Source of the DNA: Anaerolineales bacterium
GTDB taxonomy: Bacteria; Chloroflexota; Anaerolineae; 4572-78; NAK82
NCBI GenBank assembly: GCA_024643945.1
Contig: JAHELX010000463.1
Span: 1 to 5,332, forward strand
DNA length: 5,332 nucleotides
Direction of reading: 5' to 3'
Shown here: positions 1-5,332 of the stretch, piece after piece
Layout: every line of letters begins with the position of its first letter
How positions within the stretch are numbered: position 1 is the first letter of the stretch
Translations under genes and position numbers: made by a program
The notes under the pieces: model-generated
What the model was told of the DNA's origin: nothing
The model's input: only the letters and a program-made list of their open reading frames with translations
Database searches by the model: none

Positions 1-143
1 AAGGAAACTATCAGGTACTCGCCGTCCATCGGCCTGTACCAGCCCGGTATTCTTCCCTTTGTGCGTCGAAAGCCTTGATTCTTGAACCAAGGCCCAACTG
101 ATTCCCCTAGCGTTTGGTAAACTTCATAAGCCTTGAGGGTCAT
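1..143 (-). CDS. Partial CDS, DUF4304-like hypothetical protein (N-terminus only)
   Basis: An open frame begins at an ATG (143-141) and runs without a stop off the left edge, giving 47 complete codons. The product starts MTLKAYEVYQTLGESVGPWF and continues through NQGFRRTKGRIPGWYRP to GEYLIVSF. The pattern of an amphipathic helix, then a 'W/F-K-x-x-GF-R-R' turn, then an aromatic strand and a 'Y-L-I-V-S-F' strand resembles the N-terminus of DUF4304-type proteins, which are small bacterial proteins of unknown function. The start is supported by GAAGGA eight bases upstream, and by its position 14 bases after the stop of the TPR-HEAT gene on the same strand. No terminator is visible between the two, so they are probably cotranscribed. 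The family assignment is from memory of the motif pattern and is tentative; the coding call is firmer. Most of the protein lies outside the window. Confidence 0.72.
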   Translation of the reverse strand, partial: MTLKAYEVYQTLGESVGPWFKNQGFRRTKGRIPGWYRPMDGEYLIVS

Positions 144-151
144 TGTTCGTG

Positions 152-157
152 TCCTTC
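152..157 (-). promoter_or_regulatory. Shine-Dalgarno site of the left-edge gene
   Basis: On the minus strand the sequence reads GAAGGA, followed by eight bases and then ATG at 143-141. This is a strong ribosome-binding site with standard spacing. It lies in the 14-base gap after the TAA stop of the TPR-HEAT gene. It is the main evidence that the short open frame at the window edge is a true gene start. Confidence 0.7.
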
Positions 158-3130
158 TTAGGACAATACCACTTGTTGAAAACCAGATGGTTCTCCATCG
201 ATAAATTGCCGTAATCCATCCCGCGACTCTGGGAGCCCATATAGCTTTAACAAGTTGTGTTCGTCTCGCCACACTGGATCATAAGCCACAACAGCGGTCA
301 ACACAGAGCGTTGTATAGTCGTCAACGAGGAAGCCTCGCGTTGGGGTTGCGCTTTCGGTTTCCAATAGTCAACTTTTGTGCGCTTTTCAGGCCCATGCCG
401 ACTCAGAGCTGTGCACTTGGCTTGAACCTGACCATTGTTAAAGACCATATCCAGTAGAATAGCGGCTATTTCTCTGGCCTCTTCGCCATCCTGAATCGTA
501 GACAGGGCCTTGAGTAAAGCCGTGACCGCACGCGCTTGGCCCAAACAGGTCAGGGCGTCCACTGCAAATCGCAAGCCTCCCGCCCCCCAGGGAGGATCGA
601 AGCGAGCAGCAATAGCCTGCCCGGTTGCTTTCTCTTCATCCGAAATATCCCTATCGCGACGCACGCGGCCCAATTCCTGCAGGACATTCAGAAGGATGGT
701 CACAGCGCTTTGTGGCGTCTGCTCACGCGCTCGTTCGGTCAGGGCGACTGCCGCAAAAAAGATCATCTTCTCGCTCTCGCCGCTTTGCATCAGATTCGCG
801 AAGAAGTCCTGGGCTTCCGGACCATCATCCATCATATTGTGCAGGACGTGAACCACGCTGGTCTTCATTTCTAAGTCTCGTACTGTATTCAGCAAAGCCT
901 GAAGACGCGGCACAATTTCAGCATTCCGTCCACGCAAACTGGACAGCAGGGCCAGGGAGAGATCCAGCATCTCTCCCTCTTCGTGGTCGATCAGATCAAA
1001 ATAGATAGGTATCCCCTCGCCCACAGCCTGGTTGGTCGCCTCCACCCACCCTAGTTCTTTTTGCAGCTCGGCATCAAAATCGCGGCCCTGCCTGACGAGA
1101 ATCCGGCGCCAGGAAAGTTGATCGTCCTCATCGTGAGCGCGAGCGGCCAGATAAGAGCTCCCTTCGGCCAGGGCAGTCAGAAAATGGAGCAGATCTGCTT
1201 TCCCAGGTGGCCCATCATACGTGAGCATTCTGAGCAGGAAAGGCACCACGTAGACCGACGCCTCGTACACGGTCCCCTGGTGCCAGACATTGCTGTACAG
1301 GTGTTCCCAGGCATCATCTCGAACCGTCTCATCGTCCGAGAGCAACAGGTGCAACAAATCGGGCACATCATCGGCGGGGCCATAAGCGTGGTGCAAGTCA
1401 TGCCAGTTGATGGCCTCTATCCCTGACAGCAGGGTCTGCCGCTCGGGGGGAAGCGTGGCCAGTGCCTCTTCTCGCTTTTCCGAACGCGAACGGCGGGGCC
1501 GGTCGCCATCGCTCTCGGTTTTTGCCATCGAAGCCTTCAAGCGATCGAGTGAATCGCGCATCATCCTGACGTTTCGGTCGTCTGGTCCCAGCGCCTCCTC
1601 TTGGGCTTTCAAAATCAATTCTTGAATAGGCAACGCTGCCGCCAGCCCATATTCATACGAGTTCAGGCTCATCAGATCGGAAAGGGCGAGCAGGGTCGTG
1701 GGATGGCTCAAGCCCAGCTCCTGGACGTGAATATCGGCCACACGTTGAATCAGTGGCAATACGGCGCTATACTGACCCTGCGCTTTTTTGACTCTGGCGA
1801 GTTCTTTCAACACCTCGACGTGGTCTAAGTGATTTTCGCCCAGGATGCGCTCTTGAATGGCAAGCGACTGCTTCAAGGAGGACTCGGCCGCCGGGTAATC
1901 GCCTTCGCCATGCAGTATCTCCGCTTGCCTGCGCAGGTCACGGGCCCTTTGCAGGTCTGCCTGATCCGCATCCGCAAGCCGAGGGCGAGTTCCCTTGGCT
2001 TCCAGCTTAGCCACCAGTTGCTGCAACTGTTCAGCGGCCTGATCCGGATTCAGGTGCGTCCCTGGCATATGCTGGTTATCCGGGGAAAGCGTTCCAGCAG
2101 CGGTCTCGAGCGCCATGAGACAGGTGTGGAGCGGCATACCCATAAGCAGGGCCTTTTCATCACCCTGTTGGCGCAGCTTGCCCAGTACTGCCACTACTTT
2201 TCGCAGGCTCTTGACCGTCATTGGATGCCGCGCGCCCAAGGCCTGTTCGCAGATGATCAACGACCGTTCAAGTAGCGGACGAGCCGCGCTGTAGTCATGT
2301 TCACTATCATAGAGGTCGGCCAGATTGGTTAACACGAATGCCAGGCGCGGGTGTTTAGGCCCGAAGACTCCTTCGTGCAACGCCAGGGACCGCTCCAGAA
2401 GTTGCTGCGCGGCTTCTTTTTCACCCATGTCCGCCAGCAGGGCCGCCAGGTTGTTAAGGCTTTGTGCCGTATCAGGATGGTTGGGTCCCTTCACCTGCTC
2501 GTTGATAGCCAGGGCCCTCTCATACATTGGCCGGGCCCTGGCGCGGTTATCTTTGTCCGCCCCCCAGAAGACGCCTAAGGCGTTGAACACTTTGGCAGTG
2601 ATGGGATGGTTTTCGCCCAACCCCCGTTCGCAAGCAGAGAAGGCGCGCTCGAGCAGTGCCTGCGCCTGTGCCCGGCGCCCATGGTAAGCCAACATGAGCG
2701 CCAGGCTTTTCAGGCTTTCGATGGTGTCGGCATGGTCTGCACCCAACACACGCTCCCGGATGGCGAGTGCCTGTTCGATCAACTCTTGACCGGTGCTGAA
2801 GTCACCGCGATCGAAAGTCGTCTCTCCCAGGACCTGCATACTCTCAGCTACGTCGGGATGGCTCATGCCCATCATCTGCTTTCGAATCCCCAAAGCCTTT
2901 TCCAGCACGGATTGAGCCGTCTCATAATCGCCTTGCTCTTTCAAGGTCATCCCAAGTCCGTTCAGGCAGCGGGCGATTTCAAGTTGAACTGGGCCTGAGA
3001 TACTTTTATAGAGAGCGAGAGCCTGTTCGTAGGAAGAACGTGCTGCCCCATAATCTGCCTGGGCATAACATTGTGCTGCATGTTTGCAGAGCCGTCCAGC
3101 AAGTGTCAGGTTCTCATCCGGAGAAAGCAT
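158..3130 (-). CDS. TPR (kinesin-light-chain type) and HEAT-like repeat fusion protein
   Basis: This is a 990-residue protein, probably cytoplasmic, with no signal peptide or membrane segment. Residues about 10-320 hold seven to eight TPRs of 42-residue period. They show the kinesin-light-chain/TPR_10/TPR_12 signature, such as 'ALAINEQVKGPNHPDTAQSL' near 206-225. A non-repeat linker (about 325-392) precedes roughly three more TPRs (394-515). A charged linker (about 535-556) leads into an alpha-helical HEAT-like module (about 560-985) containing 'YGPADDVPDLL' (583-593), 'WHQGTVYEASVYVVPFLL' (616-633) and a C-terminal 'LTTIQRSVL...YGLP' stretch (936-966). This module matches a known bacterial family of HEAT-repeat proteins. 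Both parts are protein-protein interaction scaffolds; no catalytic domain (NB-ARC, kinase, protease) is seen. The start is the only possible ATG: an in-frame TAA lies 21 bases upstream (3152-3154) and AGGCGG sits four bases before the ATG. A DUF4304-like gene follows closely. Molecular function and partner are unknown. Confidence 0.93.
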   Translation of the reverse strand: MLSPDENLTLAGRLCKHAAQCYAQADYGAARSSYEQALALYKSISGPVQLEIARCLNGLGMTLKEQGDYETAQSVLEKALGIRKQMMGMSHPDVAESMQVLGETTFDRGDFSTGQELIEQALAIRERVLGADHADTIESLKSLALMLAYHGRRAQAQALLERAFSACERGLGENHPITAKVFNALGVFWGADKDNRARARPMYERALAINEQVKGPNHPDTAQSLNNLAALLADMGEKEAAQQLLERSLALHEGVFGPKHPRLAFVLTNLADLYDSEHDYSAARPLLERSLIICEQALGARHPMTVKSLRKVVAVLGKLRQQGDEKALLMGMPLHTCLMALETAAGTLSPDNQHMPGTHLNPDQAAEQLQQLVAKLEAKGTRPRLADADQADLQRARDLRRQAEILHGEGDYPAAESSLKQSLAIQERILGENHLDHVEVLKELARVKKAQGQYSAVLPLIQRVADIHVQELGLSHPTTLLALSDLMSLNSYEYGLAAALPIQELILKAQEEALGPDDRNVRMMRDSLDRLKASMAKTESDGDRPRRSRSEKREEALATLPPERQTLLSGIEAINWHDLHHAYGPADDVPDLLHLLLSDDETVRDDAWEHLYSNVWHQGTVYEASVYVVPFLLRMLTYDGPPGKADLLHFLTALAEGSSYLAARAHDEDDQLSWRRILVRQGRDFDAELQKELGWVEATNQAVGEGIPIYFDLIDHEEGEMLDLSLALLSSLRGRNAEIVPRLQALLNTVRDLEMKTSVVHVLHNMMDDGPEAQDFFANLMQSGESEKMIFFAAVALTERAREQTPQSAVTILLNVLQELGRVRRDRDISDEEKATGQAIAARFDPPWGAGGLRFAVDALTCLGQARAVTALLKALSTIQDGEEAREIAAILLDMVFNNGQVQAKCTALSRHGPEKRTKVDYWKPKAQPQREASSLTTIQRSVLTAVVAYDPVWRDEHNLLKLYGLPESRDGLRQFIDGEPSGFQQVVLS

Positions 3131-3134
3131 AGTA

Positions 3135-3140
3135 CCGCCT
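3135..3140 (-). promoter_or_regulatory. Shine-Dalgarno site of the TPR-HEAT gene
   Basis: Read on the minus strand, AGGCGG stands four bases before the ATG at 3130. The match to AGGAGG is five of six, and the spacing is on the short side. Together with the in-frame TAA at 3152-3154 it fixes the start of the TPR-HEAT protein. Confidence 0.55.
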
Positions 3141-3186
3141 GATATGGCAATTTAAGGACTTTGCTGATATCTCAGATTCTTTCGGA

Positions 3187-3214
3187 CATTGGCCAATGCA
3201 CTGGCCTGGGCCAG
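3187..3214. repeat. Two adjacent dyad-symmetric sequences, candidate operator or leader structure
   Basis: Positions 3187-3198 read CATTGGCCAATG, a perfect 12-bp palindrome. Two bases later, 3201-3214 read CTGGCCTGGGCCAG, with perfect 6-bp arms around TG. Both fall about 10-40 bases downstream of the predicted start of the TPR-HEAT transcript, a usual place for a repressor site. The inner halves can also pair with each other (GGCCA at 3191-3195 with TGGCC at 3202-3206, loop ATGCAC), so alternative hairpins in the RNA leader are possible. The symmetry is seen directly; any regulatory role is inferred. Confidence 0.45.
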
Positions 3215-3230
3215 GGTACTTTATGTCCCG

Positions 3231-3259
3231 AGTATATCACGGCTGTTCACGGGTTTCAA
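3231..3259 (-). promoter_or_regulatory. Predicted sigma70-type promoter for the TPR-HEAT gene
   Basis: On the minus strand, TTGAAA (3259-3254) is followed by exactly 17 bases and then TATACT (3236-3231). Each hexamer matches its consensus at five of six positions, and the spacing is ideal. Transcription would start near 3224, giving a leader of about 94 bases that contains the two dyads at 3187-3214. This is a sequence match only. Confidence 0.6.
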
Positions 3260-3344
3260 TAGGACGAATGGCAGAAGTCAGGTTACGAGACGGGCCGAAG
3301 GAAAATGGGATGCGCTTGCGCCAGCCAAGCAAGTGCCCCGGCAC

Positions 3345-3384
3345 CTTGCAGGGGAAAAAGAGCGCACCTTGTCCCCTGGGCAAG
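3345..3384. repeat. Bulged inverted repeat upstream of the phosphatase promoter
   Basis: CTTGCAGGGG at 3345-3354 is complementary to CCCCT (3373-3377) plus GCAAG (3380-3384), with a two-base GG bulge at 3378-3379 and an 18-base loop. An 8-bp direct repeat, GCACCTTG, occurs at 3341-3348 and 3364-3371 (23 bases apart). A short GTGCC-CC-GGCAC dyad (3333-3344) sits just to the left. No T-run follows in either direction, so it is not a canonical intrinsic terminator. It ends 25 bases before the extended -10 of the phosphatase operon, so an activator or repressor site is possible. Confidence 0.35.
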
Positions 3385-3409
3385 CTCGTTTCCCCCATGG
3401 CTGATTCTG

Positions 3410-3418
3410 TGCTATGAT
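3410..3418 (+). promoter_or_regulatory. Predicted extended -10 promoter for the phosphatase operon
   Basis: TGC followed by TATGAT (3413-3418) forms an extended -10 element with five of six consensus bases. The candidate -35 is weak (TTTCCC at 3389-3394, 18-base spacer), which is common for extended -10 promoters. Transcription would start near 3425, only a few bases before the ribosome-binding site, giving a very short leader. Confidence 0.5.
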
Positions 3419-3427
3419 ATGCTGCTT

Positions 3428-3434
3428 GAGGAGG
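3428..3434 (+). promoter_or_regulatory. Shine-Dalgarno site of the phosphatase gene
   Basis: GAGGAGG is followed by four bases (CGGT) and ATG at 3439. It is a near-perfect anti-Shine-Dalgarno match with short spacing. An in-frame TGA at 3427-3429 overlaps it, so translation cannot begin further upstream. Confidence 0.7.
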
Positions 3435-3438
3435 CGGT

Positions 3439-4149
3439 ATGCTAGAAGAGAATAGGGGTAAGAATAGCGATAGCAATAACGACAGTAGTGAGGAAGAGAA
3501 GGAACCCAAGCCGACGACTTTGTTGCTGGTTCGTCACGCACTTAATGATTGGGTAGGTGACAGGCTGGCGGGGTGGACGCCTGATGTTCACCTGAACGAC
3601 AAGGGACGAGCGCAGGCCGAATCACTGGCGCAACGTCTGACCAACCAGCCTATTGCCGCTGTGTACGCCAGCCCCTTAGAGCGCGCCGTTGAGACGGCCC
3701 AGATCATCGCTGCCCCCCACCGCCTGGAGGTTCAAATTCGAGAAGGTGTGGGTGAAGTTCGTTATGGGGAGTGGACCGGCCAATCTCTCAAAGAGTTAGC
3801 CAAGGAAGATGCCTGGCGCGTGGTTCAGTTTTATCCCAGCGGGGCGCGCTTCCCGGGCGGTGAGGCGATCCGTGAGATGCAGGCGCGCGCCGTCGCCGAA
3901 CTGGACGCTATCGTCGCCGCGCATCCTTCACAGACAGTAGTGGTCGTCTCCCATGCCGACGTACTTAAAGCTGCCCTGGCTCATTACGTTGGTCTGCACC
4001 TCGATCTGTTCCAACGGCTGGTTGTCAGCCCGGCGTCGCTCAGTATGCTCACCTTCACCCCGATGGGACCACGGCTTGTCTGTCTGAACGACGCCGCTCA
4101 CGTTCCTCAAGAAGATATCAGTAATCAGCAAGAGGCAGAGGATAGTTAG
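3439..4149 (+). CDS. Histidine phosphatase family protein, MSMEG_4193-type probable phosphomutase/phosphatase
   Basis: This 236-residue cytoplasmic protein belongs to the histidine phosphatase (phosphoglycerate-mutase-like) superfamily, which works through a phosphohistidine intermediate. The RH motif is LLLVRHALNDW (Arg32, His33, the predicted nucleophile). It is followed by DRLAGWTPDVHLNDKG (41-56), typical of the MSMEG_4193 subfamily, then YASPLERAVETA (76-87, Arg82), a GVGEVRYGEW segment with the predicted acid Glu106 (103-112), and VVSHADVLKAAL with the second catalytic His172. All key residues are present, so activity is likely; the substrate is unknown. Residues 1-25 form a polar Asn/Ser/Glu-rich extension before the first beta strand. 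This start is forced by an in-frame TGA 12 bases upstream and supported by GAGGAGG. It is the first gene of an operon with the DUF3090 gene, whose ATG follows its stop with no gap. True glycolytic phosphoglycerate mutase is less likely given the motif details and the neighbours. Confidence 0.93.
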   Translation: MLEENRGKNSDSNNDSSEEEKEPKPTTLLLVRHALNDWVGDRLAGWTPDVHLNDKGRAQAESLAQRLTNQPIAAVYASPLERAVETAQIIAAPHRLEVQIREGVGEVRYGEWTGQSLKELAKEDAWRVVQFYPSGARFPGGEAIREMQARAVAELDAIVAAHPSQTVVVVSHADVLKAALAHYVGLHLDLFQRLVVSPASLSMLTFTPMGPRLVCLNDAAHVPQEDISNQQEAEDS

Positions 4150-4677
4150 ATGGCCGGAGAAATCTTTGAGATGCACCCTGTTTCGCGCATTACGGTTGAT
4201 GCTATTGGCCCACCAGGTCAGCGCGTTTTCTTGTTACAAGCCAGCCAGGGGACTGAGACAATCACCTTGAAGATTGAAAAAGAGCAGGCCCATGTTTTGG
4301 CCCGCAGTGTTGAGCAATTGCTGGATGAACTGGCCGAGCGGTTTCCGCGGCCAATATCCAAGATGGAAGAGCCCCTTGCTTCAGAGTTGATGTTGCGGGA
4401 GCCGATAGAGCCGTTGTTCGCCGTCGGCCAGATGGGGCTGGGTTACGACGAATCCGAAGATGCTGTGGTATTGGTGGTGCAGGAACTTACGCCTGAAGAG
4501 GAAGCACACAACGCCCGGATTGCCCGCTTTTGGGCTATGCGCAGCCAGATGCGGGCTCTCAGCCGCCATGCGCTCGACGTAGCCTCTCAGGGGCGGCCCA
4601 TCTGCCCCCTTTGCAATCGCCCCATCGACCCCGATGGCCACTTCTGCCCTAAGAGCAACGGTCACGACCGGGTGTAG
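4150..4677 (+). CDS. DUF3090 family protein with C-terminal zinc-knuckle-like motif
   Basis: This 175-residue conserved protein has no established function. Family landmarks are GPPGQRVFLLQAS (20-32), an alpha-helical middle segment, FAVGQMGLGYDESEDAVVL (about 89-107), a helix containing ARFWAMRSQMRALSRHA, and the end GRPICPLCNRPIDPDGHFCP (148-167). Cys152, Cys155, His164 and Cys166 are candidate zinc ligands. The length is close to what I recall for the family. The ATG directly abuts the stop of the phosphatase gene (TAG-ATG); AGAGGA inside the end of that gene (4137-4142) is a suitable ribosome-binding site, so translation is probably coupled. The gene ends in tandem in-frame stops (TAG TAA, 4675-4680). 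From memory, DUF3090 genes recur between an MSMEG_4193-type phosphatase and an SCO1664-type gene, exactly as here, which suggests a shared process. The zinc role is inferred from the residue pattern only. Confidence 0.92.
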   Translation: MAGEIFEMHPVSRITVDAIGPPGQRVFLLQASQGTETITLKIEKEQAHVLARSVEQLLDELAERFPRPISKMEEPLASELMLREPIEPLFAVGQMGLGYDESEDAVVLVVQELTPEEEAHNARIARFWAMRSQMRALSRHALDVASQGRPICPLCNRPIDPDGHFCPKSNGHDRV

Positions 4678-4682
4678 TAAGG

Positions 4683-5332
4683 ATGGCGCAACCTATTTCA
4701 TCCACCCAGCAGCGGCAGGAGGGCCTGGAACATACCCTTGAGCTTTTGTCCAAAGGGAAAATGGAAAAATCTCACGGGCTTATGCCCTGGAGCTCAAACT
4801 ACACCTTTTTAGTCACGGTGCGTGACGCTGGTGTAAAAACTCTGGCTATCTACAAGCCACGCCGGGGCGAGCGTCCCTTGTGGGATTTTCCCGATGGCTC
4901 GCTGGCGCTACGTGAAGTGGCTGCGTTTCACGTCAGCCGTGCTTTGGGCTGGGATTTCGTCCCACCCACCGTGTTACGAGAGGGGTTCCTGGGGTTAGGT
5001 GCAGTTCAGTTGTTTATTGAGGCCGATCCAGAAGAACATTATTTCACCTTGCGTGACGAGCACGTGCCCGTATTTCAACGTGTGGCTCTCTTCGATTACA
5101 TTGTCAACAATGCCGACCGGAAGGCGGGTCACTGTTTGAGGGACCGAGATGGCCACATCTGGACCATTGACCACGGGCTCACCTTTAATGTCGAGTACAA
5201 ACTGCGCACGGTCATCTGGGATTTCGCCGGCCAGCCCATTCCCGACGATATCCTGGCAGACCTCTGTCGTTTGCAACAGGGTCTCAACCAGCCATCAAGC
5301 CCGATTATGAGTGAACTGGCTCCTTTGATCAC
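4683..5332 (+). CDS. SCO1664 family protein, PI3/4-kinase-like (C-terminus cut by window edge)
   Basis: The frame opens at ATG 4683 and stays open to the window end, giving 216 complete codons; family members are, as I recall, around 250-270 residues, so little is missing. Early residues ELLSKGKME...GLMPWSSNYTFLV (20-44) match the family's N-terminal strand region, which favours this start over the internal ATG at 4761. IYKP holds Lys58, a candidate ATP-binding lysine. GERPLWDFPDGSLALREVAAF (62-82) is the family hallmark, with Glu78 a possible partner of Lys58. FDYIVNNADRKAGH (137-150, Asp145) resembles a PI3/4-kinase catalytic loop, and TIDHGLTF (161-168, Asp163) the metal-binding motif. KLRTVIWDFAG (173-183) is also characteristic. 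A phosphotransferase role is therefore predicted; the substrate is unknown. The start lies five bases after the DUF3090 stop. AAGG directly touches the ATG, too close to act normally as a ribosome-binding site, so translational coupling is likely. Third gene of the operon. Confidence 0.92.
   Translation, partial: MAQPISSTQQRQEGLEHTLELLSKGKMEKSHGLMPWSSNYTFLVTVRDAGVKTLAIYKPRRGERPLWDFPDGSLALREVAAFHVSRALGWDFVPPTVLREGFLGLGAVQLFIEADPEEHYFTLRDEHVPVFQRVALFDYIVNNADRKAGHCLRDRDGHIWTIDHGLTFNVEYKLRTVIWDFAGQPIPDDILADLCRLQQGLNQPSSPIMSELAPLI

Larger units (their letters stand above)
3131..3438. other. Divergent intergenic regulatory region
   Basis: This 308-bp gap separates the minus-strand TPR-HEAT unit from the plus-strand phosphatase operon. 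It holds a predicted promoter for each direction (3231-3259 minus, 3410-3418 plus), two adjacent dyads (3187-3214) and a bulged inverted repeat (3345-3384). Open frames crossing it on either strand have no ribosome-binding site in a useful place and no recognisable protein character, so I call no gene here. No tRNA-like or riboswitch-like fold was recognised. Confidence 0.7.

Noticed and set aside
1829..2275. Plus-strand open frame of 148 codons antisense to the TPR region
   Set aside because: It lies wholly inside the clearly coding minus-strand TPR gene, has no recognisable protein features, and is explained by the codon bias and repeat structure of the opposite strand. The same holds for the other plus-strand frames between about 257 and 2998.
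1454..3130. DNA-level tandem repeat or CRISPR-like array in the TPR gene
   Set aside because: The roughly 126-bp periodicity reflects repeated TPR protein units with diverged nucleotide sequence; there are no identical repeats with unique spacers.
3345..3384. Intrinsic terminator at the bulged inverted repeat
   Set aside because: No T-run follows the stem on either strand, the loop is 18 bases and the stem is bulged; nothing is transcribed toward it that needs termination, since the flanking genes diverge.
3189..3417. Plus-strand open frames of 71 and 73 codons in the intergenic gap
   Set aside because: They run through the predicted promoters and dyads, have no ribosome-binding site I can support, and their translations look random.
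3237..3541. Minus-strand open frames (90 and 87 codons) crossing the intergenic gap into the phosphatase gene
   Set aside because: They overlap the well-supported start of the phosphatase gene antisense, show low-complexity Ser/Leu or Tyr-rich translations arising from its Asn/Ser/Glu codons, and resemble no known protein.
4381..4665. Minus-strand open frame antisense to the DUF3090 gene
   Set aside because: It is wholly inside a conserved gene with clear family motifs, so it is a shadow frame.
4995..5332. Minus-strand open frames antisense to the kinase-like gene at the right edge
   Set aside because: The plus strand is open through the whole region and carries strong SCO1664 family motifs, so these are shadow frames.

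Overview
The window looks like a chromosomal piece of a moderately GC-rich bacterium. The strongest taxonomic clue is the ordered trio on the right: a histidine phosphatase of the MSMEG_4193 type, a DUF3090 protein and an SCO1664-type kinase-like protein. From memory, this trio is largely restricted to Actinobacteria and Chloroflexota. The modest GC bias and the wording of the phosphatase motifs lean towards Chloroflexota, possibly Ktedonobacteria-like, but this is an inference and the species cannot be named.

The layout is two divergent transcription units separated by a 308-bp regulatory gap (3131-3438). The left unit runs on the minus strand. It has a 990-residue protein (158-3130) made of kinesin-light-chain-type TPRs fused to a HEAT-like repeat module. 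Fourteen bases further on, behind a good Shine-Dalgarno sequence, lies the start of a second gene (1-143) that runs off the left edge and resembles DUF4304-type proteins. The right unit runs on the plus strand: phosphatase (3439-4149), DUF3090 zinc-knuckle protein (4150-4677, directly abutting) and SCO1664-type kinase-like protein (4683 to beyond 5332, cut by the window edge). The spacings of 0 and 5 bases indicate one cotranscribed, probably translationally coupled operon.

The gap carries a sigma70-like promoter for each unit: TTGAAA-N17-TATACT on the minus strand, and an extended -10 (TGC-TATGAT) on the plus strand just ahead of the phosphatase. It also holds two adjacent dyad-symmetric sequences in the predicted leader of the TPR-HEAT gene, and a bulged inverted repeat upstream of the phosphatase promoter.

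Functionally, the right operon pairs a predicted phosphotransferase of PI3/4-kinase-like fold with a predicted phosphohydrolase and a small putative zinc protein. It may be an undescribed phosphorylation/dephosphorylation module with an unknown substrate. The left unit is built from protein-protein interaction repeats, with no enzymatic domain visible. Its HEAT module and its DUF4304-like neighbour are types often found as small accessory or immunity-like genes, but no toxin or effector is visible here. No RNA genes, CRISPR arrays, insertion sequences or convincing terminators were seen.
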